Shown here piece by piece: positions 13,201-28,200 of a stretch of DNA of 64,000 nt. A program made the position numbers and the translations under genes. Below the pieces are notes generated by a model. The model saw nothing but the letters and a program-made list of their open reading frames with translations. It was not told where the DNA came from and did no database searches. The stretch's first letter is position 1, and every line of letters begins with the position of its first letter. The DNA is from Antedon mediterranea (lineage: Eukaryota > Echinodermata > Crinoidea > Comatulida > Antedonidae). The stretch is taken from the NCBI RefSeq assembly GCF_964355755.1, contig NC_092673.1, forward strand, positions 11,477,001 to 11,541,000. Reading direction: 5' to 3'.

Positions 13201-16200
13201 TAGAATTTAACTAAAGTGATTTTGTGCTTGCAAATTGACTCACTCAAGTGAGTGTACTTTTGTAATCAAGAAAATTCAGAAGCTAACAGGATAAAGTTGT
13301 AGCTGTCATGAGTGTATCCAAATGTGTACAGTTCCAATAAATAAGAATTAGCCATGTTAGCTCTTCACATGATGAATCTTGTCTATGAGCTACTGTCTGA
13401 GTCAACTTAGAGATAGAAGTTGCTGTCATGAGTATTTTCGTATTGTTAAAGTGGAATTAGTCATCTTTTCACGCGCTTAAATCTTAGTGTTATAGTAGAT
13501 GTTTGGTTACTGTCTTGGGGAAAAATTGCTGCTGGCTCACATGTATTTTTTATATCTCAATGGTATTTTCGTATATCCCAAGGGTAAAAATTACAATGCA
13601 AAAACAAAAAAAAATAGCCGTGTGGCTCTTTGAGTTATTAAATCTTAGGGGTCGGAATCGGAAATTGTTGGCCTACTAAATATGCAAAAGAAATTAGCCG
13701 TGTGTGGCTCTTTGCATGATTAAATTAAACAAAATTGTGATTAAAAACTGGATAAGATAACGCATATTAAAATGACGTGATTTATGAAATAATATGAAGC
13801 TACTACACATTTACCAGGTAAATCCGATGATTATTAGTGGAGAAAAACATGCTGAAAAAGTGTGATTTTTGCACAATTAGACCGCGTTTCAAGGTGTACA
13901 GTGCGCGTGTTGCTTATTTACGGAATAAAATTGATATGGTTTGCGAAAAATGCAAACTTGAAAAAAAAATTGCAAAAAATGTTCAGAACACTGGCAAACA
14001 AACCAAAACTTGTTATAAAAGCATTGCAATGGTAAATACCTTATATTTTTATTTTTTTAGAAAAAACATGCAGTAACATTACATTGAAAACTACACATGC
14101 AAGAAACAAATGCAATGCAAGCTGGGTTAATATTTCTAGAAAATGTTAAACATTAAACCCATGCTTATAAAAATATTTATCAAATGCAACAATTATAGGC
14201 GTCATCATCATGTCCTAATACTAATTGTAGTCAATAAGCTCAAAGGAATGCCGTTTACGCAACATTTCGATGATATGAATTTTATGACGAGATATGTGAA
14301 TGAAATGCATCGATATGAATTGAATGACGCGCGATATGTAATGTTTTGAATGAAATGTTTTGAAGGAATTGAATTGGATAGTACTGTAGCGTAAGTCATT
14401 CCCGGTCACGATTTTTTTCTCAACGTCTTAAGCCTTGGTACCCTCTTCTCCTCTTTCTCCCTACTGTTATCAATATGATCCTTTACAGTGAATCCTAACA
14501 GACCATGGGCTTGGATCCATTTAGTATGGAAAAAAAGCTAACGGAGAGGTCAAGCTACCAAGAGGGCGCAGTGGGAATGACATATGTCGCCAATAGTTTG
14601 ACTAATCATAGCATTCAATTCAGTTCATTTAAAACATTTCATTCAAAAAATGTCATTCAAATCAAAACATTCAATTCAAAGCATTTCATTCAAAACATTT
14701 AATTCATCGCTCGTCATTCAATTCATATCGATGAAATTCATTCACATATTGCGTCATAAAATTCATATCATCGAAATGTTGCGTAAACGGCGTTTCATAT
14801 TAAAGCATAGTTAGAGGGAATTAGACATCCCCAAAGATAACAAAAGCAGAATGTCTCTGTCAACAAGCAAAGAGATATATACTTGAATGCTGTGCTTCTG
14901 GATGGATAATTTAAATGGATATAACTATAACTGTTGATTGCAGATATATTAAATAAAATGTGAAAATGCCATGGCTAAATTAGTTCTAATGGGCCATACA
15001 CAAACTGTGTTTATTTTCTTGGAAAGTGAGGGAGGGGGTTGGGGGAAATGGTGAACATGGAGAGCTAAATTAAAAGTCATTCACAAAAGTAAACTAGTGA
15101 AAAGTCACACAAATTTAATGTCATCACTTACCTTCTTCTGTACTTTAGACATTAGAGCCTTACTGTCATTCCTCATATTATTAAATGCTCCTTTCACCTT
15201 ATTTTTTTCTGCAAAAAAAGGTATTATACATAAAACAAATCAAAGTAGCTGCATATATTGATGGAATATAAATAAAGAATATTTAAAATTTTATTTCGCA
15301 AATGCAATGCATATAGTATAAATAACATATAGTAGTATAAAAAATATAGAAATAGTACAAAACTGATGTAAAATACCAGAGCAGTTGGCATACAATTTGA
15401 AATTAAAAAGTTTTCACAAATTAATTATCAGATACCTTAAGTTTATACGCAACATAAAAACTATAGACTTATGAATAAATTCACCAAAACTAGGAAACAC
15501 TACAGAATTTACTAAATTTCAGCAACATACGCAAACAATTATTGCAACAAACTAAAGAATGAAAAGCTTGCTTATAAGCACAGTACCACCTCTCTACAAA
15601 CTTAGTAAACCAAGTTTTTTTGTTAACCTACACTCTAATAATTGTACTGTTGCAAATATGCGGTCATCCTCAAATTTAAGATGGCATCCAAAATGGCTGC
15701 CAACTCTGATCACAAGCCTATTAGTGTTCATAACTCTATAAAAACTATATGTATTTTATTAAAAATTATATTGATGGATAGCTATAAAGCTTTATCTTTC
15801 CAAAATTGAATTTTTAGGAGTGTTTAGGGTGTTCTCAGTTTTTAGCTTGAATGAATGCGTGAATGGCTCTAGTTAGGCCTAAAAGGGGACGGGATGGTAG
15901 TCCCTAAGAAAAAATAATGGTATCAGTTGACACATGTAGTTTGTAGCATAGCTTTTTTTTTTTTCAACAATTGTATTTGTAGTCTAGTTAGGATACGATA
16001 CAGCCTAGGTCAAACCTTGTTTCTTGTCATAACAGGAAACGTTCTGATTGGATACAACGTTGAAATACAGTAGTGTCGTATGCTAAAACGGTACTATCAA
16101 CCGTTTTCGACTAATACGCTACAAGGGTCGTACTTTAATCCCAAACTGTGCAGACACACATTCTTTTAGCGTCATACGCTAAAATGGTCTAATGTCATGG

Positions 16201-19200
16201 GTTTGAACCTGGGCTCCTTCGCATATTGTTATTCAATACGTATAGCAGTTTGTTAAGAGTATAGTATTGAAATGCCAAATCAAAATTAGAAATATCTAAA
16301 TTTGACCTCTGTGACCTTTGATCTCAATTGGTTTATTTCTTATTATAAAACTAACATTAATCACCATATCTCGAAGACGCATGGACATTATTATTTAATT
16401 TTTTTGTCAAAATGCTTGGAAGATACATTTTTATATTAAAGATGTATTGTCCCTTTGTCAAATTCCAAAAAAAAAAAAAAAAAAAAAAAGATTTCGAAAA
16501 AAAGTGGGTCATTTTGAAGTATCATAATAGTTATTAATTTTCACCAAAAATGAGATGAAAAAAAAATTATTTAAATAAAATACAGACGTTTTTTTGGTTA
16601 AAAAAATTACTTTGACTTCCAGTCAAAGTTTTCTATCAAAATATATCTCATCTCATCTTACTAAAAGTAATTTACTAAAATGCCAGGTCAATTTTAATTA
16701 ATAGCAGTGTTTAAAGTCCTCATTCACTTTGATGTTACGCTAGGCCTAGGCAGCTAAGAAACACGTACCTGCACTTTGCTAAAATTTACCACAGTCATAT
16801 TTTGGACGGCGCCCTCAATATTTCGTTGCCATGCGAACCAGATTTTTACTGGCTTACGAAAACGAATATGTGTGCGTGACGTATCCGTTTTCGTTATCGT
16901 AGAGTTGTGAAACCTCTCTAATACATCTTTAAAGTCATTCAAATTGTGTGTGTTTTATATATTCTTTTTATACAACAAACCTACCCTTTTCTGAATTGAC
17001 AGCACGAATTTCATCTTCAAATATATCTTGGTAACCCTTTCCTGCATTTAAATTGCTTAGCCGATCACCAATGAATTCTTGAAAGTGTTGAGAATGTAGA
17101 AGCATTTCCAGGAATGGATGCATGCTACTTGAGCTGCTCTTGACAAACAACTCATTCTGAAATTCCAAGCTATTGCAATCGGTTTCCTAAATAACAAAAT
17201 CAATTAGTATAAAATTACACATTATTTATTTCTTCAGCATTAAACGAGTACATCAATGATGCAATATTTCACTTGTGTCTGAAGTGTTTAAACACAATAA
17301 TATTTTACAAATAAAGAATATACTAAGTTATGAAAAAGTGTATTGTACATTTAGGGATTTAAGACAGGGTTGAATTCTTAGGCCAAGCCCAGTGCCACCA
17401 AAACAATTAAATCTCAAGTAACACTCTGAGATGGTATATCACGACTTTCTTTCTGCTGTACTGAGATTGGACGTATTTAATATTAATAATAATAATAATA
17501 AATAATACATTTTAATAAGTTTCTTGACGTTTCAATCAATATGCTTTAATTGACTCAGGAGTGAGAATGCAGAAAGTTCAGGAAACTAAGTGGAAAAGGG
17601 TGGGACTGATGTGAAAGCCAGAAACAATAGCACATTCCCACACTGGGAGTGATTAAAACTAGCCATAGAAGAGCATTGTTTCTCATCAACAATAGTGAAT
17701 GGAAACTAGCTATTGAAGAGCATTGTTTCTGATAGGTGTGAAAAGCAAAGTGAGACTCTAAAAACAATAGCATTGACTCGAAGAAGAATGTAAACTGGCC
17801 AGAAACTATGGCATGGTTTACTGTCGATGAAGATTACAAAATTAATGATTTAAATGTAAATATTGATGGTCAAAAGCTAAATCGTGTTAAACATTGTGAA
17901 CACCTTAGTGTGATTATTGATGATAATTTCTCATGGAATAAACATACTGACTATGTAAAAGGTAAGGAACTGCAAGGACTTCTATTTTATCAAAAAATAC
18001 TCAATGTACAATGTACAAATAGTTATTTGCTCCCTATTTTGAATACTGCCATGTTGTCTGGGGATGCTCAAACCAACTACAAAGTCACAAACTTCAAGTT
18101 ATGCAAATCAGAGCTGCCAAAATAATAACTAAGAAGAGTAGAAGTGATTCTGGTAGTAAAGTCTTGCACAGCCTTAACTTTGATAATCTTGAGAAACGTT
18201 TGTATATAAATGAAGCCATCACTATGTTAAAAATTACCAATAATTTAGCACCAACTTACCTAATAAACTGATTTCATATCAAAGAAAATCATTATGACAC
18301 AAGATCTCAAGATCAACTAATGCTACCTAAACCTAAAACGGACTATAAAAAACGGAGCCTGCCTGCTAAATTATGGAATGAACTAAGTGATGACATAAAC
18401 AAGGCCAACAGCCATTAAGTCGCGTGCTACAATGCATAGTGATACCGGACCGACAGACAGACCGACAGACCGACCGACCGACATAGTGAACTATACTGAC
18501 CGAAATTACTGAACATGTTTAAAAATGTTGAAATGTTTAAAAACATTTATATTTTTTTAATTTACACGTGCGTAGCCTTTCACTTTTGACGTGCTCGTAT
18601 AACGTAATTTCGAGTTGAAAAGTAAGTCAAGAAAACAGAAATCGGGCAAAAAGAGTGCGCAATAACATTTAACGCGCAGTGCGCGCGCAAAAATATGCGC
18701 ACTCATGGCAATTTTGTAAACGCTTAAAATTGCCTGAAACGTACTCTTATTTCATCGAAAACAAATTTTGAAAATTTTAAGCGCGCGTACGCATGCGTTA
18801 CATGCGCTACGCACGTAATTGTATTGCCATATGATGATTTATGCCCTGAAATTTATGAGTACCAAATTTTATTTAATTGTGATTCATGGTTGTGAAGATA
18901 TGATTACAAACGTGATTTCGTTAAATTGTGCGTAGACCGCGTAATTTTTTATTGCGCACCGTGAAAACATAACCACATTGATTCCTGGCCATAAGGAATA
19001 TACTGTGAAAAATTGACCTAGCTAGATTAAACTGATATCAAGATAAGGTCAGAAAGCGATAAAACGCATAGTGATACCGGACCGACAGACCGACAGACAG
19101 ACAGACTGACAGACAGACCGACAGACAGACAGACAGACAGACCAACCGACCGACATAGTGAACTATAGAGTCGCTTCCACGCGACTAAAAATGTAAAAAC

Positions 19201-22200
19201 ATCTTTTAATTTTAAATTATAATTTAAAAATGTATAATTACATTTTACTTAAGTATACTATAATTCAAATTATATGATGTCAGAAATGTATTTAAGATTT
19301 TCAATTCAATAGGTTAATATGCAGGAGCATTAATATTTGTAAGTAATTACTTTTTTAATGTTAATCTTGGTGTTCACTCTTTTGTATGATTTGGATTTTA
19401 CAAATTTTAAAATTCTAATTCGTTTTACTGTAATTTAATATTATTGTAAATGTGTATATTAAGATTTTCAGTTTTTAGTTAAATTCTTACTAATAATTTA
19501 TTTAATATCTTTAGTATTAAGTTTAATTATTTAAGTAAAAATAGACTTAGGCTCTGTTCATTTTGATGTTTATTCTTTTGTAAATTTGGCTTTTACAATC
19601 TATTGTAAAATTCTAATTTATTCTAATTTAAGTGTAAATTAAGATAAACTCTTGTTGTTAATTGTTTAATTGTTAAATTTGATTTGTATATAATGTCTTA
19701 CTTCCTTGTCGAAAAACACTATTGAGATGAATAAGTGTTACCGTGATTAATAAAGTTTTATTATTATTATTCTTGTTGAATAGAGATAGCCAAATGTTAC
19801 GTATAACAAATCCAATATCTTGATGAACAGTGTTTTTGTTTGTAAATTTCAATAGCTTCCTTGGTTCGTCTGGAATGCCAAAAAGGAACGGTAGCAATTA
19901 GTTCAGCATCTTTCCAATTAACTCGGTATTGTTGTTTGTGAGAATGCATAACTATTGATGATTTGTCTTGCTCTCCTCTTCTGGCATGGCCTTGATGTTC
20001 TTTGAGCCTGGTTTGAAGGTCACGTCCAGTTTTCACAATGTATGCTGTGTTTAGATGGTTTGTCCTTGTGACAACTTGTTGACTGCAGTATGAAATACTT
20101 TTATGTCGGCATTGGGTAGTACTCGCTGGATACGATGAGAAAGCTGTCCCAAATATGGTAAACATACAGACTTTCTGAACTCTGCAGGATCGCTGTTGTT
20201 GGAAGTCCTTCCTGTTGTAACCTGTTCCAATGCTTTGTTGACATGTTGTATTTCTTGTCGAAGACACTTTTTGTCGCTAATAGTGTGCGGTCTTTTGATA
20301 AGAGTTTTACAAACTGATTATTTCGTTGACAGATGGTGGAAAGATCGCTTATGTAAATATCTGTCTGTGTGAGTGGGTTTGCAATAAACTTTGTGGGACA
20401 GAATACCCTCGGGTTACTCATACGTCAAGGAATGGTAAACTGTGGTCGTTTTCCTCTTTACTTCCATGGTGAATGCAATATTTTAATGCAATAGTTTTTG
20501 TGACTCTAATATTAACCCCCATGGATTACTATTACTTTCCTTTTTTTTCCTTTTTGTATTTTTAATAGTTTTAATAATTTTATGATAAAAGCTTTTAATC
20601 TGTATGTATTATACTTAACCTAGCTTTTAATGTATATTTGTGTATTTTGTTGTAATCTTCTGAATTTGTATAGTATATCTTTTTTTGCACTGATGAAGGG
20701 CTAGTGATGCCCGAAAGCTCTGCAAAGTTTTCTGGCTGTTTTACTTATTGTTTTGATTTAGCTTTTCGCTTTTTTTTTGTATCTCTATTGAGATCCAGCC
20801 ACTGATACCCACAGCATTGTCATTTTGTATCTCCATTGAGATCCAGCCACTGATACCCACAGCATTGTCATTTTGTATCTCCATTGAGATCCAGCCACTG
20901 ATACCCACAGCATTGTCATTTTGTATCTCCATTGAGATCCAGCCACTGATACCCACAGCATTGTCATTTTGTATCTCCATTGAGATCCAGCCACTGATAC
21001 CACAGCATTGTCATTTTGTATCTCCATTGCGATCCAGCCACTGATACCCACAGCATTGTCATTTTGTATCTCCATTGAGATCCAGCCACTGATACCCACA
21101 GCATTGTCATTTTGTATCTCCATTGAGATCCAGCCACTGATACCAACAGCATTGTCATTTTGTATCTCCATTGAGATCCAGCCACTGATACCCACAGCAT
21201 TGTCATTTTGTATCTCCATTGCGATCCAGCCACTGATACCCACAGAATTGTCATTTTGTATCTCCATTGAGATCCAGCCACTGATACCCACAGCATTGTC
21301 ATTTTGTATCTCCATTGAGATCCAGCCACTGATACCAACAGCATTGTCATTTTGTATCTCCATTGAGATCCAGCCACTGATACCCACAGCATTGTCATTT
21401 TGTATCTCCATTGAGATCCAGCCACTGATACCAACAGCATTGTCATTTTGTATCTCCATTGAGATCCAGCCACTGACACCCACAGCATTGTCATTTTGTA
21501 TCTCCATTGAGATCCAGCCACTGATACCCACAGCATTGTCATTTTGTATCTCCATTGAGATCCAGCCACTGATACCCACATCATTGTCATTTTGTATCTC
21601 CATTGAGATCCAGCCACTGATACCCACAGCATTGTCATTTTGTATCTCCATTGAGATCCAGCCACGGATACCAACAGCATTGTCATTTTGTATCTCCATT
21701 GAGATCCAGCCACTGATACCAACAGCATTGTCATTTTGTATCTCCATTGAGATCCAGCCACTGATACCCACAGCATTGTCATTTTGTATCTCCATTGAGA
21801 TCCAGCCACTGATACCCACAGCATTGTCATTTTGTATCTCCATTGAGATCCAGCCACTGATACCCACAGCATTGTCATTTTGTATCTCCATTGAGATCCA
21901 GCCACTGATACCCACAGCATTGTCATTTTGTATCTCCATTGAGATCCAGCCACTGATACCCACAGCATTGTCATTTTGTATTTCCATTGAGATCCAGCCA
22001 CTGATACCCACAACATTGTCATTTTGTATCTCCATTGAGATCCAGCCACTGATACCCACAGCATTGTCATTTTGTATCTCCATTGAGATCTAGCCACGGA
22101 TACCAACAGCATTGTCATTTTGTATCTCCATTGAGATCCAGCCACTGATACCAACAGCATTGTCATTTTGTATCTCCATTGAGATCCAGCCACTGATACC

Positions 22201-25200
22201 CACAGCATTGTCATTTTGTATCTCCATTGAGATCCAGCCACTGATACCCACAGCATTGTCATTTTGTATCTCCATTGAGATCCAGCCACTGATACCCACA
22301 GCATTGTCATTTGTATCTCCATTGAGATCGAGCCACTGATACCCACAGCATTGTCATTTTGTATCTCCATTGAGATCCAGCCACTGATACCCACAGCATT
22401 GTCATTTTTTCAGTAATTTGCCTTTGGATGTATATAGTAGGTAAAATCTTAAAAATCATGTACATTTGCATAAATATTGGTTTATAAAATATGAAAAGTT
22501 AAAAATCTATACAATGTTGCTTTAAACTGTGTTTAGATTTGCTTTTATTGGGATTCAGTTTGAGGCAATTTTTGCCCATGAATTAATAGACGTTAGATCT
22601 TTTTGAATATTTGGGTCTGAATCCTTAGTGCTAACTAAAAAAAAAATGAACACATCATCAGCGTATTGTATAATACTTGATGTAATGTATTGATGAAGGT
22701 CATTAGCATACATGACAAAAAGCAACAGACTCAAAACAGACCCATTGCGGCGCACCTAACAGCACCAACCAGTCCAAAGAGTTGCCTTTATATACAACCT
22801 GCTGTATATGATTTGATAAAAAAGATGTTATCCAGCTTAACGCAGTGTCATTGATATTGAATGTCAACAATAATTTGCGGAGAAGAATATCGTAGGATAT
22901 GGTATCAACGCACGACTGAAATCCAAAGTAATAAGGTCAACGGTTGGCGTTTTCGAATCAATTGCACATAACCAATCAGTGGTTGCTGACACCAGGCTGT
23001 GGTACAGGATTGACTAGGAAGAAAACCATGTTAAGAATTTGTTGGAAAACTTGTTTCCAACAAATTCTGAAACAAGCGCGTTTAAGCATGCAAACACTCA
23101 AACCATCAGGACCAGAAGCTTTATTTGATGTGAAGTTTTTGTGAATGTGAAACATGAAAACCAGCAAGAGATGGAATGTCCAAAGTTAGGAGAGTCACTA
23201 ATGACTGATCTTCTACCATTATGCAAAGACATTCATCCGAATCCTGGTACTGTTCTAGTTTCTGGTTCTACTGAGGTACAACGACCAAGCAACCTGTTAG
23301 GTAGGACTAATGCAACCGGTCCAAACAATATCTGCGGTGCTTGTTCTCATAACATTTTTTGGAACCGCCAGCAGCTTTGTTGCTGTGATTTTCGGGTATT
23401 GTTTCACGCTTTCACGTTTCGATTTCCCCAAACAATTTTCGTCGATTTTATAAAAACAAAAATCACACCTGAACCTGTTATGTTTGTGCATTGCCGCGAC
23501 TGAATGACTCTTTTTTTTTAGCAATGATTCCTCGCTAACCAATTCCTCTATTGGTGGTCTTGTTACTGACAATGACTCTTATGCAAGTGCAAGCAATGGT
23601 CCAGGTATTACTGGACTATGCCTAAATGCTCGGAGCTTGAGGAACAAATTTGCCTGCTTGGAGAAAAAAAGAAAAAAACCCAAGTTTGGTTGGAATCATA
23701 GAAAGTTGGCTGGATGATACAGTACCTGATGGCATCCTATCATGTAATTCTAAGAAAAGATCGATCTACTCGTGGCGGTGGTGTCCTGCTGGCAATTAAA
23801 CCAGAGCTGGATCCAAAACATGTTCTTCATCCCTCATTGAATGCGTATGGGCGGAATTCACTGTACTCGATGGAAAATGGTTATGAGCTATAACATATTG
23901 AAATTTACTGTAAGGATAAAAATATGTTACCCAAGTGTTTCACGCTTTTGATCATGATGACGTCATTCAAAATTTTTTAAATGGTAAATCATGCGAAATA
24001 TCATTGATTGACCTAGACATATTAAAATATGGGGCAAAATGGAATACGATAAGTGGAGATGCGCTCTATTAAATGTGGCCATACGATGACGTCTCAATGT
24101 CCGGTTAGCCATCTTGATGCATGATCCCATATCTACAACTCATCTACTACCAGAGTATGTAATAAAAATAAACCATGTAGTTTAGAAACTCTGACTGTAA
24201 AAAAAAAGCATTGTTTTGACGAATTTGTGCTTGTATGATGTGATTTTAAGTTTAAATTGTTTAAAAGTTTTAAATGCTTAAAATGACATGAAACGCGTAG
24301 AAAGTTGATTAAAAAAATGAAATAAAATTGTAAACGCATGTGCGTTTTCTGTGAAACATTTTTTTTCACAGAAAGTTAGTGCATGATATAAATTACACTT
24401 TTTGTTTCAATTAAAATTTTGGATCTATGTTAAATATGCGAAATTCATAAAATCGCGCATAACTTATGCTGTTCGACTCTAAAGTCATAAAACGAAGTTT
24501 CCTGCACATCTACAGTTAGAGGTCAATCTTCTGACAAAGATATACAATCTTATGTTCACAAGGATTAGAGATTCAGCTGAAACAAAACTTTGGGAATGAA
24601 AGAAGAAGAGAGATCGTGACAATAAATTAGGGGTTATCCGCCAAATGCGGATAACCAAAAAATCGGCAAATACCATAAAAATGAAATAAAAAATGGTAGA
24701 GAGAGAAAGCAGAGAGGTGGTCACAGCTTGCTGAGCGCTGTCACAAATATAATGCTATGTAAGTGAAATGTTGTTGTTACAAGAAGACGTTGACAGACTC
24801 ATTCACTAGTGCAACACTCTAAATGCAAATAAATGTCTTACTCTTAAGAAAAAACCCATCTATTTTGACTTTTATTTTAATAATATCTTACTTGAAAGAA
24901 CGTCTGTTCACAAAGACCTTTTTAGATAGTTCATTAACCGTTTGTAAACATATTGATTTTATTGTCTCTCTAAGTGCAATAGACTTTTGGGTTTTCTTTG
25001 GAGACATTGCAGACATATTAATGATAAAAAGGCATTAGTTATTTTCTACAAATTTTTAGTTAGGTCAAATCTTGAATTCTGCAGTGTTATTTTCAACTCT
25101 ATTTCTCTTGCCCAGTTTTCTAGATTACAAAGTGTACAGAACAAGTTTTGTCGATTTTACGTGCGTAAATTTGGTTCTATTACTATTAGCAAAGACGTTC

Positions 25201-28200
25201 TAATTAATTAATTTAGTTATTTGATTTAATTTTTCTTTTTAAGGCTATGAACTCAATTTTTCATGGTAATTTTGAAGTGTACTTTCCTATTTATGTTCCA
25301 CAATATCAATTGCATAATCTTCCTTTATTTTCTATATCAAGAGGGAGAGTAAATATTACTAAAAATGGTTTTGTTAATCGTTTGTTATGAGTTATACCAC
25401 TCACTATGTAAAGTTGATCTGTTGATATTTTTTTTTATTCACTTGCTTGTTTCCATCACAAGGTTTTTTTTAATGTCAGTAATATTTAAATGTTGTCTTG
25501 TTATCTGTTGATTTTTGCTTGTATATATTATATTATATTTTATGACTTTCAACCCTGTTAATGGCGACGTTTGGTCACTGTAGGGTGGATGAAATAAAAT
25601 AACAATAAAAAAATATAAAATGAAATAATGCAGAATTGATGGTCCATACTATTTAGTAATAGGAGTGTTAAAAAAGAATAACAGTTATAAATAATAACAA
25701 TACCTTTGGCTTTATTGCTGCCCTATAGTTGCCAATGATTGGCACCAGGGCCTTCATAAATGAGCGAGCTATGCCATCACCAAGTTGAGTTGCATTGTTT
25801 TTCAAATTTCGTTTCAGTTGGTTTACCTTAAAAAAAATATAGTATGTAAATTCTTTTGGCTATAATGTAGGCGCAGTTACAAAATTAAAGTTACAAAATT
25901 GTACTTACGACATCCGATGGTAATTTGTCAAGATCATTGTATGGACTTTCAAAATCATTGATATCAGCATCAAGTACAAGTACCTCATCTAGAGGCATTT
26001 TTTTAACTTTCTATATTTCAGAAAAGATAACATACAGTAATATGAGAAATTGGTTATTTTTAAACACCTTGCTATTTGATTTCTTAATTATAATGTGCCA
26101 TTCAGTTTTACTTTAACTTTACTAAAGTTATCTATAACTGAACTCAACATCTAAAATATAAGCACTTTTGACTTGCCTAATAATTGACATTGGTTTTCTA
26201 TGAAAGCAGCAGAATAATTTAGTAAAACTTTACATTAGAACAGTAGCTTATTATAAAACAATTCTTTTTTTGCATTCACTATTTGTATAATAAAATGAAA
26301 TGGTTTTTACATTCCTTTTTACAAAATTGAAGTACAATTCTGGCCATAATGCAGGATAATCCAAATAAGACCAATGTCCAGATGCAAAAGTCAATTATCA
26401 AATCAATACAAAATGGTGCTTACCTGCATAAGTGATGAATGTACCCCTATGAGGTATGGCATTGGGGCGCAACAGTAATCCAGTAAATGTGGAGGCATAA
26501 CGGGTATAAATATGTGTTGCCAATGTAAAGGATATATCAACTGAGCTGCACCATGAATACAGGCAGTAAGCTATTTGAAAATAGTAAAAAAACACCAAAT
26601 CAATTAGTTATTAACAATATGTTGTCATGACGTGTGATAATGCTTTAAATAATACATAGCCCCTGTGAATATGTGAATGTGATTGATCAAAATGTCATCT
26701 CATGACTACCATTTTGAGAATAGTACACGTTATATTTCTCGAGAACATGTTAATAGACTGAGTAATTTTCGTGTGATTCTTGTGCCCCTGACATACAAAA
26801 TCAAGTTAAATCTTAAGGACTGTTATATTGACCAAGTAATTCCGAAGTTACTAGACGAATAAAAATGCTACATATATTGGGTTTCAAACTTGCGATATCT
26901 AGATCAAAAGACATTACTCTACCCATTGTGCCATCGAAAAAATATTTTGCTTAATGCCCCTTTCCAACATTTGCTACGAATAAAAACTTCCTGCTTGATA
27001 TAACTTCAAATGAACAAGAAGCCGTCACAACAACACAGAGACTGTGATACAATATAGTTTTTCAAATTCACCGCTATAAGTATAAACCATACACATTTTT
27101 TAACATTATGTGAATTGCGTTAGCAATCAACGCTTCATTTAAGATGACTGTATCAACCTCATTAATTGCAATTTTGACACGGCCCCTTAAAGAAGTAGGC
27201 AATTATTAACTTCCATGAGCAGTACATACCGAGGAATGTAATTGTGCCGGTTGGGTCGCCCTGTTTAAAAGTCTCCTGCCCGGTCTAAAGCCGATTTTAA
27301 TGTGTAAAAATAGCATATGCCAATTAATAGCTTAAATAGCTCCCTCAGAATGAACGATGACCCCAATTTAACTTACTATGGAAGCTAATGAGTTACAGAT
27401 ATGAATTAATGTACAATTTTGTGACAGCTCCTTACATTTAGTTTGCAAAAGTAATCTCAAAAGAAATCCATCTAAAAAATGGGCTTCTTTTCGAGGTTCT
27501 ATTGTTCTGAAGTACTTACCAAACTTAAACGTTTTGAAGTTATAAGAACTCTTCTTTCATACAATAAACTATGGTTTGGAAGAAGAATAAAACTATAACT
27601 CATATATTTGTGTTGTCTAATAGTTTAAAACAAAAAACCTACAGGATGTGGCCCAAAAATTGAATTAAAATATTAATAATTAACAAAATCTATTTAATTA
27701 TTACTTCATTTTTATTGAATTATTACAAAGTGCTTTGAGAAGTTATTTAAAGATGTATTGAAAATAGAATTGATAATGTTTTGTCTGATATCATTGTTTC
27801 AAACACCGGTGCCCCACAGGGATGCGTGTTATCTCCATTGTTGACCTTAGAAGTGAATCATGTCAAATAGTTAAATTTGCTGATGACACCTGTATCACAG
27901 GCTTAATTGTAAACAATGATGAGAGCACGTATAGAATTGTTAGTAATATAATTAACTGGTGTGATATGAACTGTATTATTGTAAATAAAACGAAGGAAAA
28001 AAATTCGTAAAATTAAGAGGCAACTGATACCTTTAAATATCAAAGATAATGATGTCTGCACAACTAGTGAACATAAATATTTAGGAGTATGGATAGATGA
28101 AAAACTGTCATGGAACGCCAACACTGCCAAAGTCTATGCGAAGGCAAATCAAAAATTGTACTTCTTAAGGAAATTAAGAAACTTTAAGATTGGCAGAGAT

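Noticed and set aside
13837-14076. Small zinc-finger-like protein (CDFC ... CEKC)
   Set aside because: Only two CxxC pairs, low-complexity Lys-rich remainder, no homologous family recognised and no splice borders.
20101-20421. Separate 106-codon protein on the minus strand ([12 protein letters not shown]...)
   Set aside because: It is the wrong-frame reading of the Penelope RT end; the neighbouring frame carries the recognisable PTHTDRYL and [10 protein letters not shown] pieces.
20785-22394. Long open frames on both strands across the 48-bp array (16-residue repeats)
   Set aside because: The unit length is a multiple of three, so openness is automatic. Single-base deletions shift frames, variants are non-synonymous, and there is no unique N- or C-terminal sequence or promoter.
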